DNA of 64,000 bases from assembly GCF_007828865.1 (NCBI RefSeq), contig NZ_VIVK01000001.1:1922001-1986000 (forward strand), given 5' to 3'. The position numbers were made by a program, and so were the translations under genes. Positions 8,278-16,335 of the stretch are shown here, one piece after another; position 1 is the first letter of the stretch, and every line of letters begins with the position of its first letter. The notes under the pieces are model-generated. The model had not been told where the DNA came from. It worked only from the letters and a program-made list of their open reading frames with translations, and did no database searches. The stretch is from Kribbella amoyensis (GTDB lineage Bacteria; Actinomycetota; Actinomycetes; Propionibacteriales; Kribbellaceae).

Positions 8278-8694
8278 TTGTCCTCTGCGACCATGCCTGC
8301 TGATGTGAGCGTTGTGGATGTCGTCCTGCCGCACGAAGTGTCCGCGGTGGCGGATGCCCGTCGCCGCCTGGCCGGCTACCTCCAGCGCCTCCGGGTCGCC
8401 GAGAACGCTCGTGACGATGCGCAACTGGTCCTCTCCGAACTGTTGTCGAACGCGATCCGCTACGCCCCCGCACTCCCCACCGGCGAGGTCCGCGCCACCT
8501 GGTGGGTCGACAAGGCCGGGATCCACCTCGAGGTCACCGACGGCCGCGGCGACACGGAGCCGCAGCGGATCGCCGACGCGCACCCCGAGTCCATCGGCGG
8601 CCGCGGCCTGGCCATCGTCGACGTCCTGACCAGCGACTGGGGCATCCGTACCGGCACCACCCATCGCACGGTCTACGCGGTCATCCCGCGCTGA
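8278..8694 (+). CDS. ATP-binding protein, RsbW/SpoIIAB-like anti-sigma kinase fold
   Basis: A 138-residue stand-alone HATPase_c_2 domain. The N-box is seen as DAQLVLSELLSNAIRYA, the G1 box as VTDGRGDTEPQR, and the G2 box as GGRGLAIVDVLTSDWG. Such small actinobacterial proteins act as anti-sigma factors or serine kinases in partner-switching networks. A TTG start at 8278 is supported by GAGGAG seven nt upstream. An in-frame ATG at 8293 is the alternative. No anti-anti-sigma or sigma gene is adjacent. Confidence 0.85.
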   Translation: MSSATMPADVSVVDVVLPHEVSAVADARRRLAGYLQRLRVAENARDDAQLVLSELLSNAIRYAPALPTGEVRATWWVDKAGIHLEVTDGRGDTEPQRIADAHPESIGGRGLAIVDVLTSDWGIRTGTTHRTVYAVIPR

Positions 8695-8731
8695 CTAACG
8701 ACCGGGTGGGGGTAGCTGCAAGACTGCGGTC

Positions 8732-9700
8732 ATGGGAAAGAAGTCGCGCAACCGCGCCAAGAACACCTCCACCGTCACGCTCGACCCGGCCGACCTGGTC
8801 GATGTCGGGCCGCGGGAGCCCTGCCCCTGTGGTTCGGGCAAGCGGTTCAAGCAGTGCCACGGGCGGGAGCAGGCGCAGGCCGCGGACACTTTCGTGGTGC
8901 GGCCGTTCGAGGGGCTGCCGGCCGAGTGCGACCTGATCGCGTTCCGCGAGATCGTCCCGGCCGGGTCCGCCGAGGTGACGCTGACCGGCGAGCACGCGGG
9001 CAAGAAGGTCAATCTGGTCACCCTGCTGCCGATGGCGATGCCGGGCCTGGTCCGCGACGACGAGTCGATCTGGATCGGCCTGCAGACGCACGCCTCCACC
9101 GGCGACCCGAGTCGCGACGTCGGCCACGCGATCACCGCCGCGCTGACCACCGAGCCGGGCAACCCGATCCAGCTCGGTGACCTGCTGAAGGACGGTCCGC
9201 GGCTGCAGGACCTGATCGACACCAGCGAGCCGATCACCGTGAAGGTGCACGAGGGCTTCGACTTCTGGGTCGGCGAGAACGTCGAGGACCCGACCGGCGA
9301 GGTCGCCGCCGGCCTCGAACGCGCCAACGCCGCCGCCTCCCCGACGGTCCGCCTGGACTCGGTCGACGCGGCGTACTGGACCCAGATCGGCGACCGCCGG
9401 TACCTGCGCTGGGTGATGCCGCACGCCGAGGACACCCTGCTCGACGCGTTGGCCCGGCTGCACGCGGCCGGCGGCTCGGCCCTCACCGACGGCAGCCGCC
9501 TGATCGGCTCGTTCCGGGCCCTCGGGGTCCTTGCCCCGGTCTGGGAGCTCCCCGCCGACGCCGAGGCCGCCGACCTGGAGAAGCCGGCCGCCGACTTCGC
9601 CGCCGCCCTCGACAAGGCGCTCGCCACCGAAGCCCCGCTCAGCACCGAAGAGCGAGCCGCCCGAGCCGGCCTGGCCAGCCGCCAGCTCACCATCCGCTGA
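8732..9700 (+). CDS. SEC-C motif protein of the DUF5926 type
   Basis: A 322-residue protein beginning with a basic segment (MGKKSRNRAKN), then a SEC-C zinc-binding motif EPCPCGSGKRFKQCHGR near residues 30-46, where the C-x-C...CH ligands are intact. The rest is an acidic domain that I recognise only as the actinobacterial family with this architecture. SEC-C motifs in SecA bind zinc and contact SecB or ribosomes; the role of this protein is unknown. It sits alone, with a strong terminator 7 nt after its stop. Confidence 0.75.
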   Translation: MGKKSRNRAKNTSTVTLDPADLVDVGPREPCPCGSGKRFKQCHGREQAQAADTFVVRPFEGLPAECDLIAFREIVPAGSAEVTLTGEHAGKKVNLVTLLPMAMPGLVRDDESIWIGLQTHASTGDPSRDVGHAITAALTTEPGNPIQLGDLLKDGPRLQDLIDTSEPITVKVHEGFDFWVGENVEDPTGEVAAGLERANAAASPTVRLDSVDAAYWTQIGDRRYLRWVMPHAEDTLLDALARLHAAGGSALTDGSRLIGSFRALGVLAPVWELPADAEAADLEKPAADFAAALDKALATEAPLSTEERAARAGLASRQLTIR

Positions 9701-9706
9701 AACCAG

Positions 9707-9740
9707 TGGTCCCCTGCTGCAGACGGGCAGCAGGGGACCA
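9707..9740. terminator. Bidirectional terminator between convergent genes
   Basis: A perfect 14-bp stem (9707-9720 with 9727-9740) and a 6-nt loop separate the SEC-C gene on + from the secreted protein gene on -. Confidence 0.85.
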
Positions 9741-9757
9741 GCTCTATCCCGCAGCGC

Positions 9758-10135
9758 TCAGACCTGGACCACAATTCGGTCCGCGGTGTTCTCGTGGGGA
9801 AGGACGTTGGCCCCCACGCCGTTGGGACCGAACACCTCGTAGATGGGGACGTACGCAGCTTTGTCTGCGTGCCAGTTGTACAGGATGATCTTTCGGGCCC
9901 GGACGGCCCGCATCGACGAGATCTTGTCCTTGTACCCGGCGGGCAGGAGGTACCCGCCGGTCGCGCGAACCACGTAGCGGTCGCCAGTGCCGTGGTAGCC
10001 GTCCCACAGGCAGCCGTAGGCGTCCGCGGGGCAGTCCCACGCCGCAGTCGTAGCGGCCTCGGCGGGCGTAAGTACTGCCGTGGCAGCAGCGACCGTCGCG
10101 AGTGCGGCGGTAGTTCTGGTCAGCGATTTCTTCAT
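9758..10135 (-). CDS. Small secreted protein, peptidase-inhibitor I36-like
   Basis: A 125-residue exported protein. MKKSLTRTTAALATVAAATAVLT is a typical Sec signal peptide (split here: MKKSLTRTTAALATVAAATA), cleaved after a PAEAA-type site near residue 28. The mature part has two cysteines in WDCPADAYGCLWDGYHGTG, resembling the beta/gamma-crystallin-like fold of Streptomyces metalloprotease inhibitors of family I36. The ATG at 10135 follows AAGGGA; the frame extends upstream without signal-peptide character. Family call is tentative. Confidence 0.6.
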   Translation of the reverse strand: MKKSLTRTTAALATVAAATAVLTPAEAATTAAWDCPADAYGCLWDGYHGTGDRYVVRATGGYLLPAGYKDKISSMRAVRARKIILYNWHADKAAYVPIYEVFGPNGVGANVLPHENTADRIVVQV

Positions 10136-10248
10136 GGAGTCCCTTCGTCGGTGTCTGCCGGCAATAGTTGCCGTCGGCACTGTCATGGAACTGCCGCGGA
10201 TCTGCCGCCAGGACCGATGCCTTCCCGGGTTGTTGCGGAGGGCCCGGA

Positions 10249-11075
10249 TTACCAGCCGGTGGCCCAGCCGGTTCGGGCTTTGCCTCGACGGACTTTGGGC
10301 AGGGGCTGGTTGGTGCCCTGGCTGGTGGGGCGGAGCAGGGCCAGCCGGGCTTGGAGACGGGTGCGGCGGGTCGGCCAGTCCTTGTCGATGATCGAGTACA
10401 TCGCGGAGTCGCGGAGGCGATCTTCCTCACCCGGGACCCAGGAGCGGGACCAGCTCCGCAGGGTGCCCTCGTAGGTGGCGCCGACGCTCTCGATGGCGGC
10501 GCGGGAGTGCAGGTTGCGGGCATCGGTCTTCAGTCGACGCGGGCGACACCCCACTGCTCGAAGGCGTGACTGAAGAGCAGGAGCTTCGCCTCGGCGTTCA
10601 CCCCCGTCCGCTGCGCCGACGCCGCGAGCCAGGTGAACCCGACCTCGATCGCGCTCAGCCCGGTACCGTCCGGCCAGGGCCGCGGATCCCAGTACGCCGT
10701 CGCGCCGATCGCCCGTCCGGTGGCCGGGTCCACCTGCGCGTACGGGGCCAGTCGCCCGGTATCGGCCCGAGCGAGCTGGGCCGCGAGGTAGTCGTCGATC
10801 TCCTGGGCCGTCGGTACCCAGGTGTACCGGTAACTGCTCCGATCCTCCTCGGCCGCGACCGCGAGATCGGCCGCGTGCCGGTACTCCAACGGCTCCAGCC
10901 GCACGAACTCCCCCACCAGCACGGGTGCCGTCAACACGAACTCGCCGGCCATCCGAGCACCGCGGCCGTCGTACCGGGCCGGATCCGCCGTCACGGAGTC
11001 GCCGGGATCCTGCTCGGGTCGTGCCGGTGTCGGGGGGCCCGCGGTGGAAGGCGGGGGAGGTTCGCCGGAGCGCAT
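10249..11075 (-). pseudogene. GNAT-family acetyltransferase, single-base frameshift, behind a SAM-IV riboswitch
   Basis: The upstream frame contains [23 protein letters not shown] (start of the GNAT fold, Met at 10952) through [24 protein letters not shown] and then stops at 10530. The expected continuation [19 protein letters not shown]...[10 protein letters not shown] lies in another frame ending at 10249. GAC-TGA occurs where GAC-CTG is expected, so one C is missing at about 10533. Start choice is uncertain. An ATG at 11075 lies 12 nt after AAGGA directly behind the riboswitch and would add a Pro-rich 41-residue leader. The ATG at 10952 fits family length. Real decay or a sequencing error. 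Confidence 0.8.
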
Positions 11076-11093
11076 GAGACGCACGGTCCTTTC

Positions 11094-11211
11094 GGGTCGC
11101 GGCTTGCCCGGTACTCGGCGTACCGGACCAGGTCATCACCCGGGGCACCCCACCCGCTGCTACGAGGGTTGCCGGCCAGCGAGCCGGGGCTTCGCGCTGG
11201 CGCTCTTGACC
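11094..11211 (-). ncRNA. SAM-IV riboswitch
   Basis: Reading the minus strand from 11211, the RNA matches the SAM-IV aptamer in order. GGTCAAGAGCGCCAGCG opens P1 and P2, then come AAGCCCCGGCTCGCTGGCC and GGCAACCCTC, then GTGGGGTGCCCCGGGTGA and TGACC closing P1 (11131-11135). A hairpin CGGTAC/GTACCG (11109-11125) and the pseudoknot strand GGCAAGCCGCGACCC follow. A GAAAGGA Shine-Dalgarno starts right after the aptamer, so translational control by S-adenosylmethionine is likely. SAM-IV normally controls sulfur/methionine genes. Confidence 0.9.
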
Positions 11212-11219
11212 TGTCGCGG

Positions 11220-11225
11220 ACCTTA
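11220..11225 (-). promoter_or_regulatory. -10 element of the riboswitch transcript
   Basis: TAAGGT on the minus strand lies 8 nt before the first aptamer base, placing the predicted transcription start at about 11212-11213, exactly at the beginning of the riboswitch. No obvious -35 box is seen. Confidence 0.55.
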
Positions 11226-11309
11226 GCACCGGATTCGCGCCGCGGCCCGTGGATTTCCTTCCGACTTCACCACACAACCGAGCCCCGGACCAGGGCGCGG
11301 CCGGAAATG

Positions 11310-11342
11310 CCGAAGGGCCCGCACGAGGTGCGGGCCCTTCGG
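11310..11342. terminator. Strong hairpin terminator downstream of arcA
   Basis: A perfect 15-bp stem (11310-11324 with 11328-11342) with a 3-nt loop. It lacks a U-tract, as is common in actinobacteria. It lies about 200 nt after the arginine deiminase stop and just upstream of the riboswitch promoter. The remainder of 11343-11539 shows only a small TCACT/AGTGA stem near 11485. Confidence 0.75.
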
Positions 11343-11539
11343 AGGCCTGGGTTGGCCCCAGGAACGTGGACGGCCCAAGTCCTGCTGACGGGGGAGCAAC
11401 AGGGCCTGGGCCTAGGCATGAAGACTACTCACAAGACGGGCCGGGGACAACCCCCGATTTCACTCCGTGTGTCGCAAGGCTTACTTCACTGTGAGTGATC
11501 GCGTTCCACGGGGTGGATCGAACGACGGTCGACAGAGCG

Positions 11540-12754
11540 TCATCGACCCGAGTCGGCCGACCTGGTGAGCGGGTCGCGAAGGATCGGGCAGGACATGCAG
11601 CGCGGGCCGCCGCGACCGGAGCCGAGCTCGGAGCCGGAGATCCGGATGACGTCGATCCCGGACTCCTCCAGGCGGGCGTTGGTCTCGACGGTCCGCTCGT
11701 AGGCGATGCAGACCCGCGGGGCCAGGGCGAGGGTGTTGTTGCCGTCGTCCCACTGCTCGCGTTCGGCCGTGACCGGGTCGAGGCCGGTGTCGATGCGACG
11801 GAGGGTGTCGATCTCGAGCGCCTTGGCCGCCGCCACCAGGAACGGCTCCGGCTCGGCCACGTGCAGCTGGTCGCCGTCGGTCGTGACGGCGAGGGCCCGC
11901 ATCTCCTCGGCCATGTTCGGGTACATCAGCACGGCGTCGACGTCGACCATCGTGCAGACGGTGTCGAGGTGCATCGTGGCCCGCTGCTGGGCGATCGGGA
12001 CGGCGAGGACGGTGTGGGCCAGGTCCTTCGCGAAGACCCGGCGGGCCAGTCGTTCGACGCCGGCCGGGGTGGTCCGCTCGCCGACACCGACCGCGAGGAC
12101 GCCGGGGCCGAGGGCGAGCACGTCGCCGCCTTCCACGTGCTCGAGTTGGTGGTCGTACACCTTGTCGGCGCCGGTGAAGCGCGGGTGGAACCTGTAGATC
12201 AGCTCGGTCAGCTGGGTCTCGCGGGACCGGGCCGGCATCGCCAGCGACGTCACCGCCACCGAATCGCGGATCCACACGCTGGAGTCGCGGGTGAAGAGCA
12301 GGTTCGGCAGCGGGTCGATGAGGAAGTCTTCGTGGGCGAGCAGCGAGGTGACGAGCCCACCGGCCCGGACCTCGTCGTTCCGCACGCCGGCCATCAGCGC
12401 TTCGGCCAGCCCGGCCGGGTCCAGCGAACTCATCGCGGTGCGCAGGTAGTCGCGCAGGGTGTCGCCGAGCCGGAGGTCCTCGCCGGCGCCGTCGATCGCG
12501 GTCTGCCGGGCGGCGGGGTCGGCCAGGGCCTCGGTGAGCAACTCGCCGAGGTAGAGCACCTCGACCTCGCGCTCCCGCAGGGCCTGGGCGAACGCGTCGT
12601 GCTCCTCCTGTGCCCGGCCGACCCACGGGATGCCGTCGAACAGCAGCTTGTCGTTGTTGCGTGGGGTCAGCCGGCGGAGCTCGTTGCCCGGCCGGTGCAG
12701 CATCACCGTCCGCAGCGGGCCGACCTCGCTGTCGACGCCGTAGGCCTCAGTCAT
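11540..12754 (-). CDS. arcA: Arginine deiminase
   Basis: A 404-residue enzyme converting L-arginine to citrulline and ammonia. Family blocks are [20 protein letters not shown] at the N-terminus, [55 protein letters not shown] and the C-terminal catalytic cysteine in [17 protein letters not shown]. Length fits the family. The ATG at 12754 follows GGAGAGGG. No arcB, arcC or arcD lies nearby, so the complete ADI energy pathway is not encoded at this locus. Confidence 0.95.
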   Translation of the reverse strand: MTEAYGVDSEVGPLRTVMLHRPGNELRRLTPRNNDKLLFDGIPWVGRAQEEHDAFAQALREREVEVLYLGELLTEALADPAARQTAIDGAGEDLRLGDTLRDYLRTAMSSLDPAGLAEALMAGVRNDEVRAGGLVTSLLAHEDFLIDPLPNLLFTRDSSVWIRDSVAVTSLAMPARSRETQLTELIYRFHPRFTGADKVYDHQLEHVEGGDVLALGPGVLAVGVGERTTPAGVERLARRVFAKDLAHTVLAVPIAQQRATMHLDTVCTMVDVDAVLMYPNMAEEMRALAVTTDGDQLHVAEPEPFLVAAAKALEIDTLRRIDTGLDPVTAEREQWDDGNNTLALAPRVCIAYERTVETNARLEESGIDVIRISGSELGSGRGGPRCMSCPILRDPLTRSADSGR

Positions 12755-12836
12755 GCCCGTGCCCTCTCCGTTGAGTCGCTCTCACCAAGCTACGGCAGGC
12801 TCGCTCCGAACGCGCGGACCCGCACCAATCTGTCTG

Positions 12837-12849
12837 ATTGTCCGACAAT
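12837..12849. promoter_or_regulatory. 13-bp palindrome in the arcA / DHFR-like divergent region
   Basis: ATTGTC-C-GACAAT is a perfect 6-1-6 inverted repeat between arcA (minus, start 12754) and the gene at 12993 (plus). The TTGTCnGACAA core resembles operators of FadR-subfamily GntR regulators. No such regulator is encoded nearby, so this is a site prediction only. Confidence 0.45.
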
Positions 12850-12992
12850 TTCGGGCGAACGCCAAACCGGTGCCGGACGGGTCGGCCGGCGCGGCGGAGA
12901 CAGATCGGCCAGCTGGCCGATGTTCCGGACCCGGGGCCGGGAACAGGATGGTGCCCACGCCGACCAGGGCGTACCGAACCGGAGGAACCAGA

Positions 12993-13595
12993 ATGACCCA
13001 GCAGAACGCCCGCACCGTCGTCGGCAACATCACCCTCTCGCTGGACGGGCGGGTCAACGGCGCCGGCGGCGACTTCGACATGACCTGGATCGTGCCGCAC
13101 GCGATCACCGAGGGCGCGCGGGACCACATGACGAAGGTGACCAGCCCGGCTACCACCGCAGTGCTCGGGCGGAAGAACTTCGAGGGCTTCGGCGGCTTCT
13201 GGCCGGCCGTGGCCGACGACGAGAACGCGGCCCCGCAGGACCGGGCCTTCTCCCGCTGGCTGAACGAGGTGGACAAGGTGGTCTTCTCCTCGACGCTGAC
13301 CGAGTCGCCGTGGCAGAACTCCCGGATCGTCGACGCCGACCCGGCCACCGTGGTCCGCGAGCTCCGGCAGCAGGAGGGCGGCGACATCGTCGTGCTGGCG
13401 AGCGGCAGCGTGATCAAGGCCCTGCTGGCCGCGGACGAGCTCGACCGGCTCAGCATCACCCTGGCCCCTGAACTGGTCGGCGGCGGCGACCGCCTGTTCG
13501 AGGACGGCCTCCCGGCGACGTCGTGGCGGCTCACCCACTCGGTGCCGACCGAGTCCGGCGCGCTCTGCCTCTACTACGACCGCGTCCGCTCCTGA
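12993..13595 (+). CDS. Dihydrofolate reductase family protein (RibD C-terminal-like)
   Basis: A 200-residue protein with the DHFR-like fold. NITLSLDGRVNGAGGDFDM at the N-terminus, TAVLGRKNFEGFGGFWP in the middle, and LAPELVGGGDRLFEDGLP near the end are the usual blocks of these YyaP/RibD-C-like reductases. The physiological substrate of such actinobacterial paralogues is generally unknown. GGAGGA stands nine nt before the ATG. A second, different member lies at 45560. Confidence 0.85.
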   Translation: MTQQNARTVVGNITLSLDGRVNGAGGDFDMTWIVPHAITEGARDHMTKVTSPATTAVLGRKNFEGFGGFWPAVADDENAAPQDRAFSRWLNEVDKVVFSSTLTESPWQNSRIVDADPATVVRELRQQEGGDIVVLASGSVIKALLAADELDRLSITLAPELVGGGDRLFEDGLPATSWRLTHSVPTESGALCLYYDRVRS

Positions 13596-13665
13596 TCTTT
13601 CGTACGAAAGGACGAGATATCCACAGCCGACGGGTGCGGAGGAGAGCGATCGGCTCGGGAGCAAT

Positions 13666-13681
13666 TAGGCTGCGGTGCGTG
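13666..13681 (+). promoter_or_regulatory. Leaderless promoter -10 (TAGGCT) at a GTG start
   Basis: TAGGCT (13666-13671) is followed by 7 nt and then the GTG of the glycosyltransferase gene, so transcription should begin on the start codon itself. The same layout recurs at 16002, 18488, 20677, 23969, 30400, 40949 and 56699 on the plus strand and at 27332, 28863 and 50933 on the minus strand. Confidence 0.65.
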
Positions 13682-14434
13682 TCCGGGAATGATCAGCCGT
13701 CCGTCGAGCAGCAGCGTGGAGTCGCTTGTGTGATTCCGGCGAAGGACGAGGTCGCGCGGATCGCGGCCACCGTCGACGCCGTCCGCAAGATCGTCGGGGT
13801 CGATCTCGTCGTGGTCGTCGACGACGGATCCGGTGACGGGACGGCCGAAGCCGCCGAGCGCGCGGGCGCGGTCGTGGTCCAGCACGAGCAGAACCAGGGC
13901 AAGGCCGCCGCGATGGAGACCGGAGCGGCCGAGGTCGGCCGCCGGGACGGGGCCCGGGCCCGGCACCTGCTCTTCCTGGACGCGGACCTGACCGATTCGG
14001 CCACCGGCGCGGAGCCGCTGCTGGAGCCGGTCCAGTCCGGGCGCGCCGACATGACGATCGGCACGTTGCCCGTCCAGGTCCGCGCCGACGGCAGCAAGGC
14101 CGGCGGCCACGGGTTCGTCGTGCGGCTGGCGCGGGCCGGGATCGAGGAGGCCACCGGCTGGGCGCCGGAGCAGCCGTTGTCGGGGCAGCGCTGCCTGACG
14201 CGCGCCGCGTTCGACGCCGCGCTGCCGTTGGCCGGCGGGTTCGGGGTGGAGACCGCCCTGAGCATCGACCTCGGCCGGAAGGGCTTCCGGATTCTCGAGG
14301 TCCCGATCGACGTGCGGCACCGCGCGACCGGGACCGACCTGCGCGGCCAGCTGCACCGAGGCCGGCAGTTCCTGCACGTCCGTCGTGCCCTGGCCGCCCG
14401 CAGCGCCCTGCCCGCGCGGAAGCCGGCCCGATGA
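13679..14434 (+). CDS. Family 2 glycosyltransferase
   Basis: A 251-residue GT-A fold transferase. The N-terminal VACVIPAKDEVARIAATV, VVVVDDGSGDGTAEAA, NQGKAAAMETG and the LLFLDADLT motif (DxD-type metal site) are all present. No membrane segment is seen. It ends with a 4-nt overlap into the polytopic GT-C gene, so both probably build or elongate the same polyprenyl-linked glycan. GTG start 13679 is chosen from the leaderless promoter and the beginning of the conserved domain. Confidence 0.88.
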   Translation: MSGNDQPSVEQQRGVACVIPAKDEVARIAATVDAVRKIVGVDLVVVVDDGSGDGTAEAAERAGAVVVQHEQNQGKAAAMETGAAEVGRRDGARARHLLFLDADLTDSATGAEPLLEPVQSGRADMTIGTLPVQVRADGSKAGGHGFVVRLARAGIEEATGWAPEQPLSGQRCLTRAAFDAALPLAGGFGVETALSIDLGRKGFRILEVPIDVRHRATGTDLRGQLHRGRQFLHVRRALAARSALPARKPAR

Positions 14435-15990
14435 GCTCCACCGAAGTCACCGCACCGACCGATCAGGCGAACCGGGACGGCCGCCGCGCCGTCGGGTTGT
14501 ACCTGGCCTCCGCCGCCCTGATCGTCACGGTCGGCCTGCTCGGCCCGTCGGTCGTCGTGCTCACCCTGACCAACCGGCACGCCTGGCTGCCCTCGTACTG
14601 GTTCGACAGCAAGCCGAACGACTGGCTCGTCAGCGTGCTGATCTACGTCGCGATCCTGCTCGGCGGGTACGGCGTCTTCCTGGCCGCCCGGGCGCTGAAG
14701 AACGGCTGGGCCCCCCGGCTCGACCGATTGATTGCCCTCGGCATCGGTACGATCGCGGCCATCACCGTGGTCCCGCCGATGGCCTCCGGCGACGTGCTCA
14801 TCTACGCCGCGTACGGGCGGATCATGTCGCTCGGCGGCAACCCGTACACGACGGCGCCGGCGGACACGATCCGGCTCGGCTACGACCCGGTGATCGCGGC
14901 GACCGAGCGGCCGTGGCAGGGCGCGAAGAGCGTCTACGGCCCGATCGCGACGTGGATCCAGTGGTTCTCCTCCTGGGTCGGCGGCGACTCGATGCAGCTG
15001 ACCGTGTGGATGCTGCAGCTGTCGGTCGCGATCAGCCTCGTGGTCTCCGGTCTGCTCCTGATCAAGCTCGTGGGCAAGAACCCGGCCGGCCGTCGCCGGG
15101 TGGCGATGCTCGGCCTGGCCAACCCGCTGATCCTGTGGACCGTGCTCGCCGGGGCGCACAACGACGCGATCGCGGTGATGTTCGCGGTGATCGCGCTGGT
15201 GCTGTTCCGCCGGCACGTGTTCTGGGCCGGCATCATGCTCGGCGTCGCCGGGTGTACGAAGCTGTCGATCGGCCTGGTCGGTGTGGCCATGCTCTGGTCG
15301 TTGCGCGCGGACCGACGGCGTGCGGTGATGTTCTGCCTCGGCGGCGCGGTCGCGATGGTCGGCCTGTACGCCGTGGTCGGGTTGCAGGCGTTCCAGCAGG
15401 CCCGGTCGCAGACGTCGTTCATCTCCACCGGCACCCCGCACAAGGTGCTGCTGAGCCTTTTCGACCTGTTCCTGCCCGGCGCGTTGGTCCGGACGCTGCT
15501 CGCGATCGCGGCCTGGGTCGGTCTGGTCTTCGTGGCGATCCTGATCTCCCAGGTGTTCCCGAAGTCGCTGGTCCCGCAGACGCATCCCGAGGACCGCACC
15601 CCCGACGCGATCCGGTACACCGCGATCTATGCCGTCGCCTGGCTGCTCACCTCGATGTACACGCTGCCCTGGTACGACCTGATCGCGTGGATCGCGCTCG
15701 CGGCGGTGGCGTCCTCACAAGTGGACAAACTGATGGTGGTCCGGACGACGATGCTCGCGATCGCCTACGTACCGGGCCGCGATCCGAACGCGCGCCAGGT
15801 CGCCGCCTCGTTGTCGGACTCGCTGGAGTGGTTCTCCGCGCGGCTGCGGGACACGATCTGCCCCGCGATCGAGCTGGCGGTGCTGATCGGCCTGATCATC
15901 TGGGCCCGTCGGGGCGGCGCTCAGTGGTGGCCGTACGACTGGCCGAAGCGCAAAGCGAAAACTGCCCCGGAAAAGGCCTCCGCGCACTAA
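14431..15990 (+). CDS. GT-C mannosyltransferase, MptB-like polyprenol-phosphomannose-dependent
   Basis: A 519-residue polytopic membrane protein with roughly a dozen hydrophobic segments. The signature region SGDVLIYAAYGRIMSLGGNPY (split: SGDVLIYAAYGR, GGNPYTTAPAD) followed by SVYGPIATWIQ is typical of alpha-1,6-mannosyltransferases MptA/MptB. These extend lipomannan-type chains from decaprenyl-phosphomannose. The long loop with NPLILWTVLAGAHNDAIAVMF is also characteristic. The Lys-rich C-terminus is cytoplasmic. It is coupled to the GT2 gene by ATGA. Confidence 0.8.
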   Translation: MSSTEVTAPTDQANRDGRRAVGLYLASAALIVTVGLLGPSVVVLTLTNRHAWLPSYWFDSKPNDWLVSVLIYVAILLGGYGVFLAARALKNGWAPRLDRLIALGIGTIAAITVVPPMASGDVLIYAAYGRIMSLGGNPYTTAPADTIRLGYDPVIAATERPWQGAKSVYGPIATWIQWFSSWVGGDSMQLTVWMLQLSVAISLVVSGLLLIKLVGKNPAGRRRVAMLGLANPLILWTVLAGAHNDAIAVMFAVIALVLFRRHVFWAGIMLGVAGCTKLSIGLVGVAMLWSLRADRRRAVMFCLGGAVAMVGLYAVVGLQAFQQARSQTSFISTGTPHKVLLSLFDLFLPGALVRTLLAIAAWVGLVFVAILISQVFPKSLVPQTHPEDRTPDAIRYTAIYAVAWLLTSMYTLPWYDLIAWIALAAVASSQVDKLMVVRTTMLAIAYVPGRDPNARQVAASLSDSLEWFSARLRDTICPAIELAVLIGLIIWARRGGAQWWPYDWPKRKAKTAPEKASAH

Positions 15991-16014
15991 CCGTCCGGTA
16001 CTACCCTCGGGCGG

Positions 16015-16332
16015 ATGCAGAAGCTTTCAGGGGCGGGCGTCTTCGAGCACGCGGACCCGAACAACTACGTCGAACAGCTCCGGACCTCCTCGCTGTCGGT
16101 CGGCACGTACTCCATCCCGGCCGGCGGCGTCGACGACCAGGCGCCGCACCACGAGGAGGAGATCTACGTCGTCACGACCGGGCGCGCGACCTTCGTGACG
16201 CCGGACGGGGCCGAGCCGGTCGGTCCCGGTGACGTGCTGTTCGTCGCGGCCGAGGAGGAGCACCGCTTCACCGACGTCACCGAGGACCTCGCCCTGCTCG
16301 TCTTCTTCGCGCCGCCGTACTCCGGCCGCTGA
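16015..16332 (+). CDS. Cupin domain protein
   Basis: A 105-residue single-domain cupin. Metal ligands appear in the first motif as PHHEEEIYVVTTGRATF and the second as PGDVLFVAAEEEHRFTDV. Its substrate is not apparent. TACCCT lies 7 nt before the ATG, so it is probably leaderless. It is convergent with larC, three nt apart. Confidence 0.8.
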   Translation: MQKLSGAGVFEHADPNNYVEQLRTSSLSVGTYSIPAGGVDDQAPHHEEEIYVVTTGRATFVTPDGAEPVGPGDVLFVAAEEEHRFTDVTEDLALLVFFAPPYSGR

Positions 16333-16335
16333 CCG

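Noticed and set aside
11343-11539. tRNA or other stable RNA downstream of arcA
   Set aside because: No cloverleaf or known RNA motif could be folded; only a small stem near 11485.
14385-16232. Long second-frame reading opposite and within the MptB-like gene
   Set aside because: Arg/Pro/Gly-rich composition without domain motifs, as for most shadow frames in high-GC DNA.
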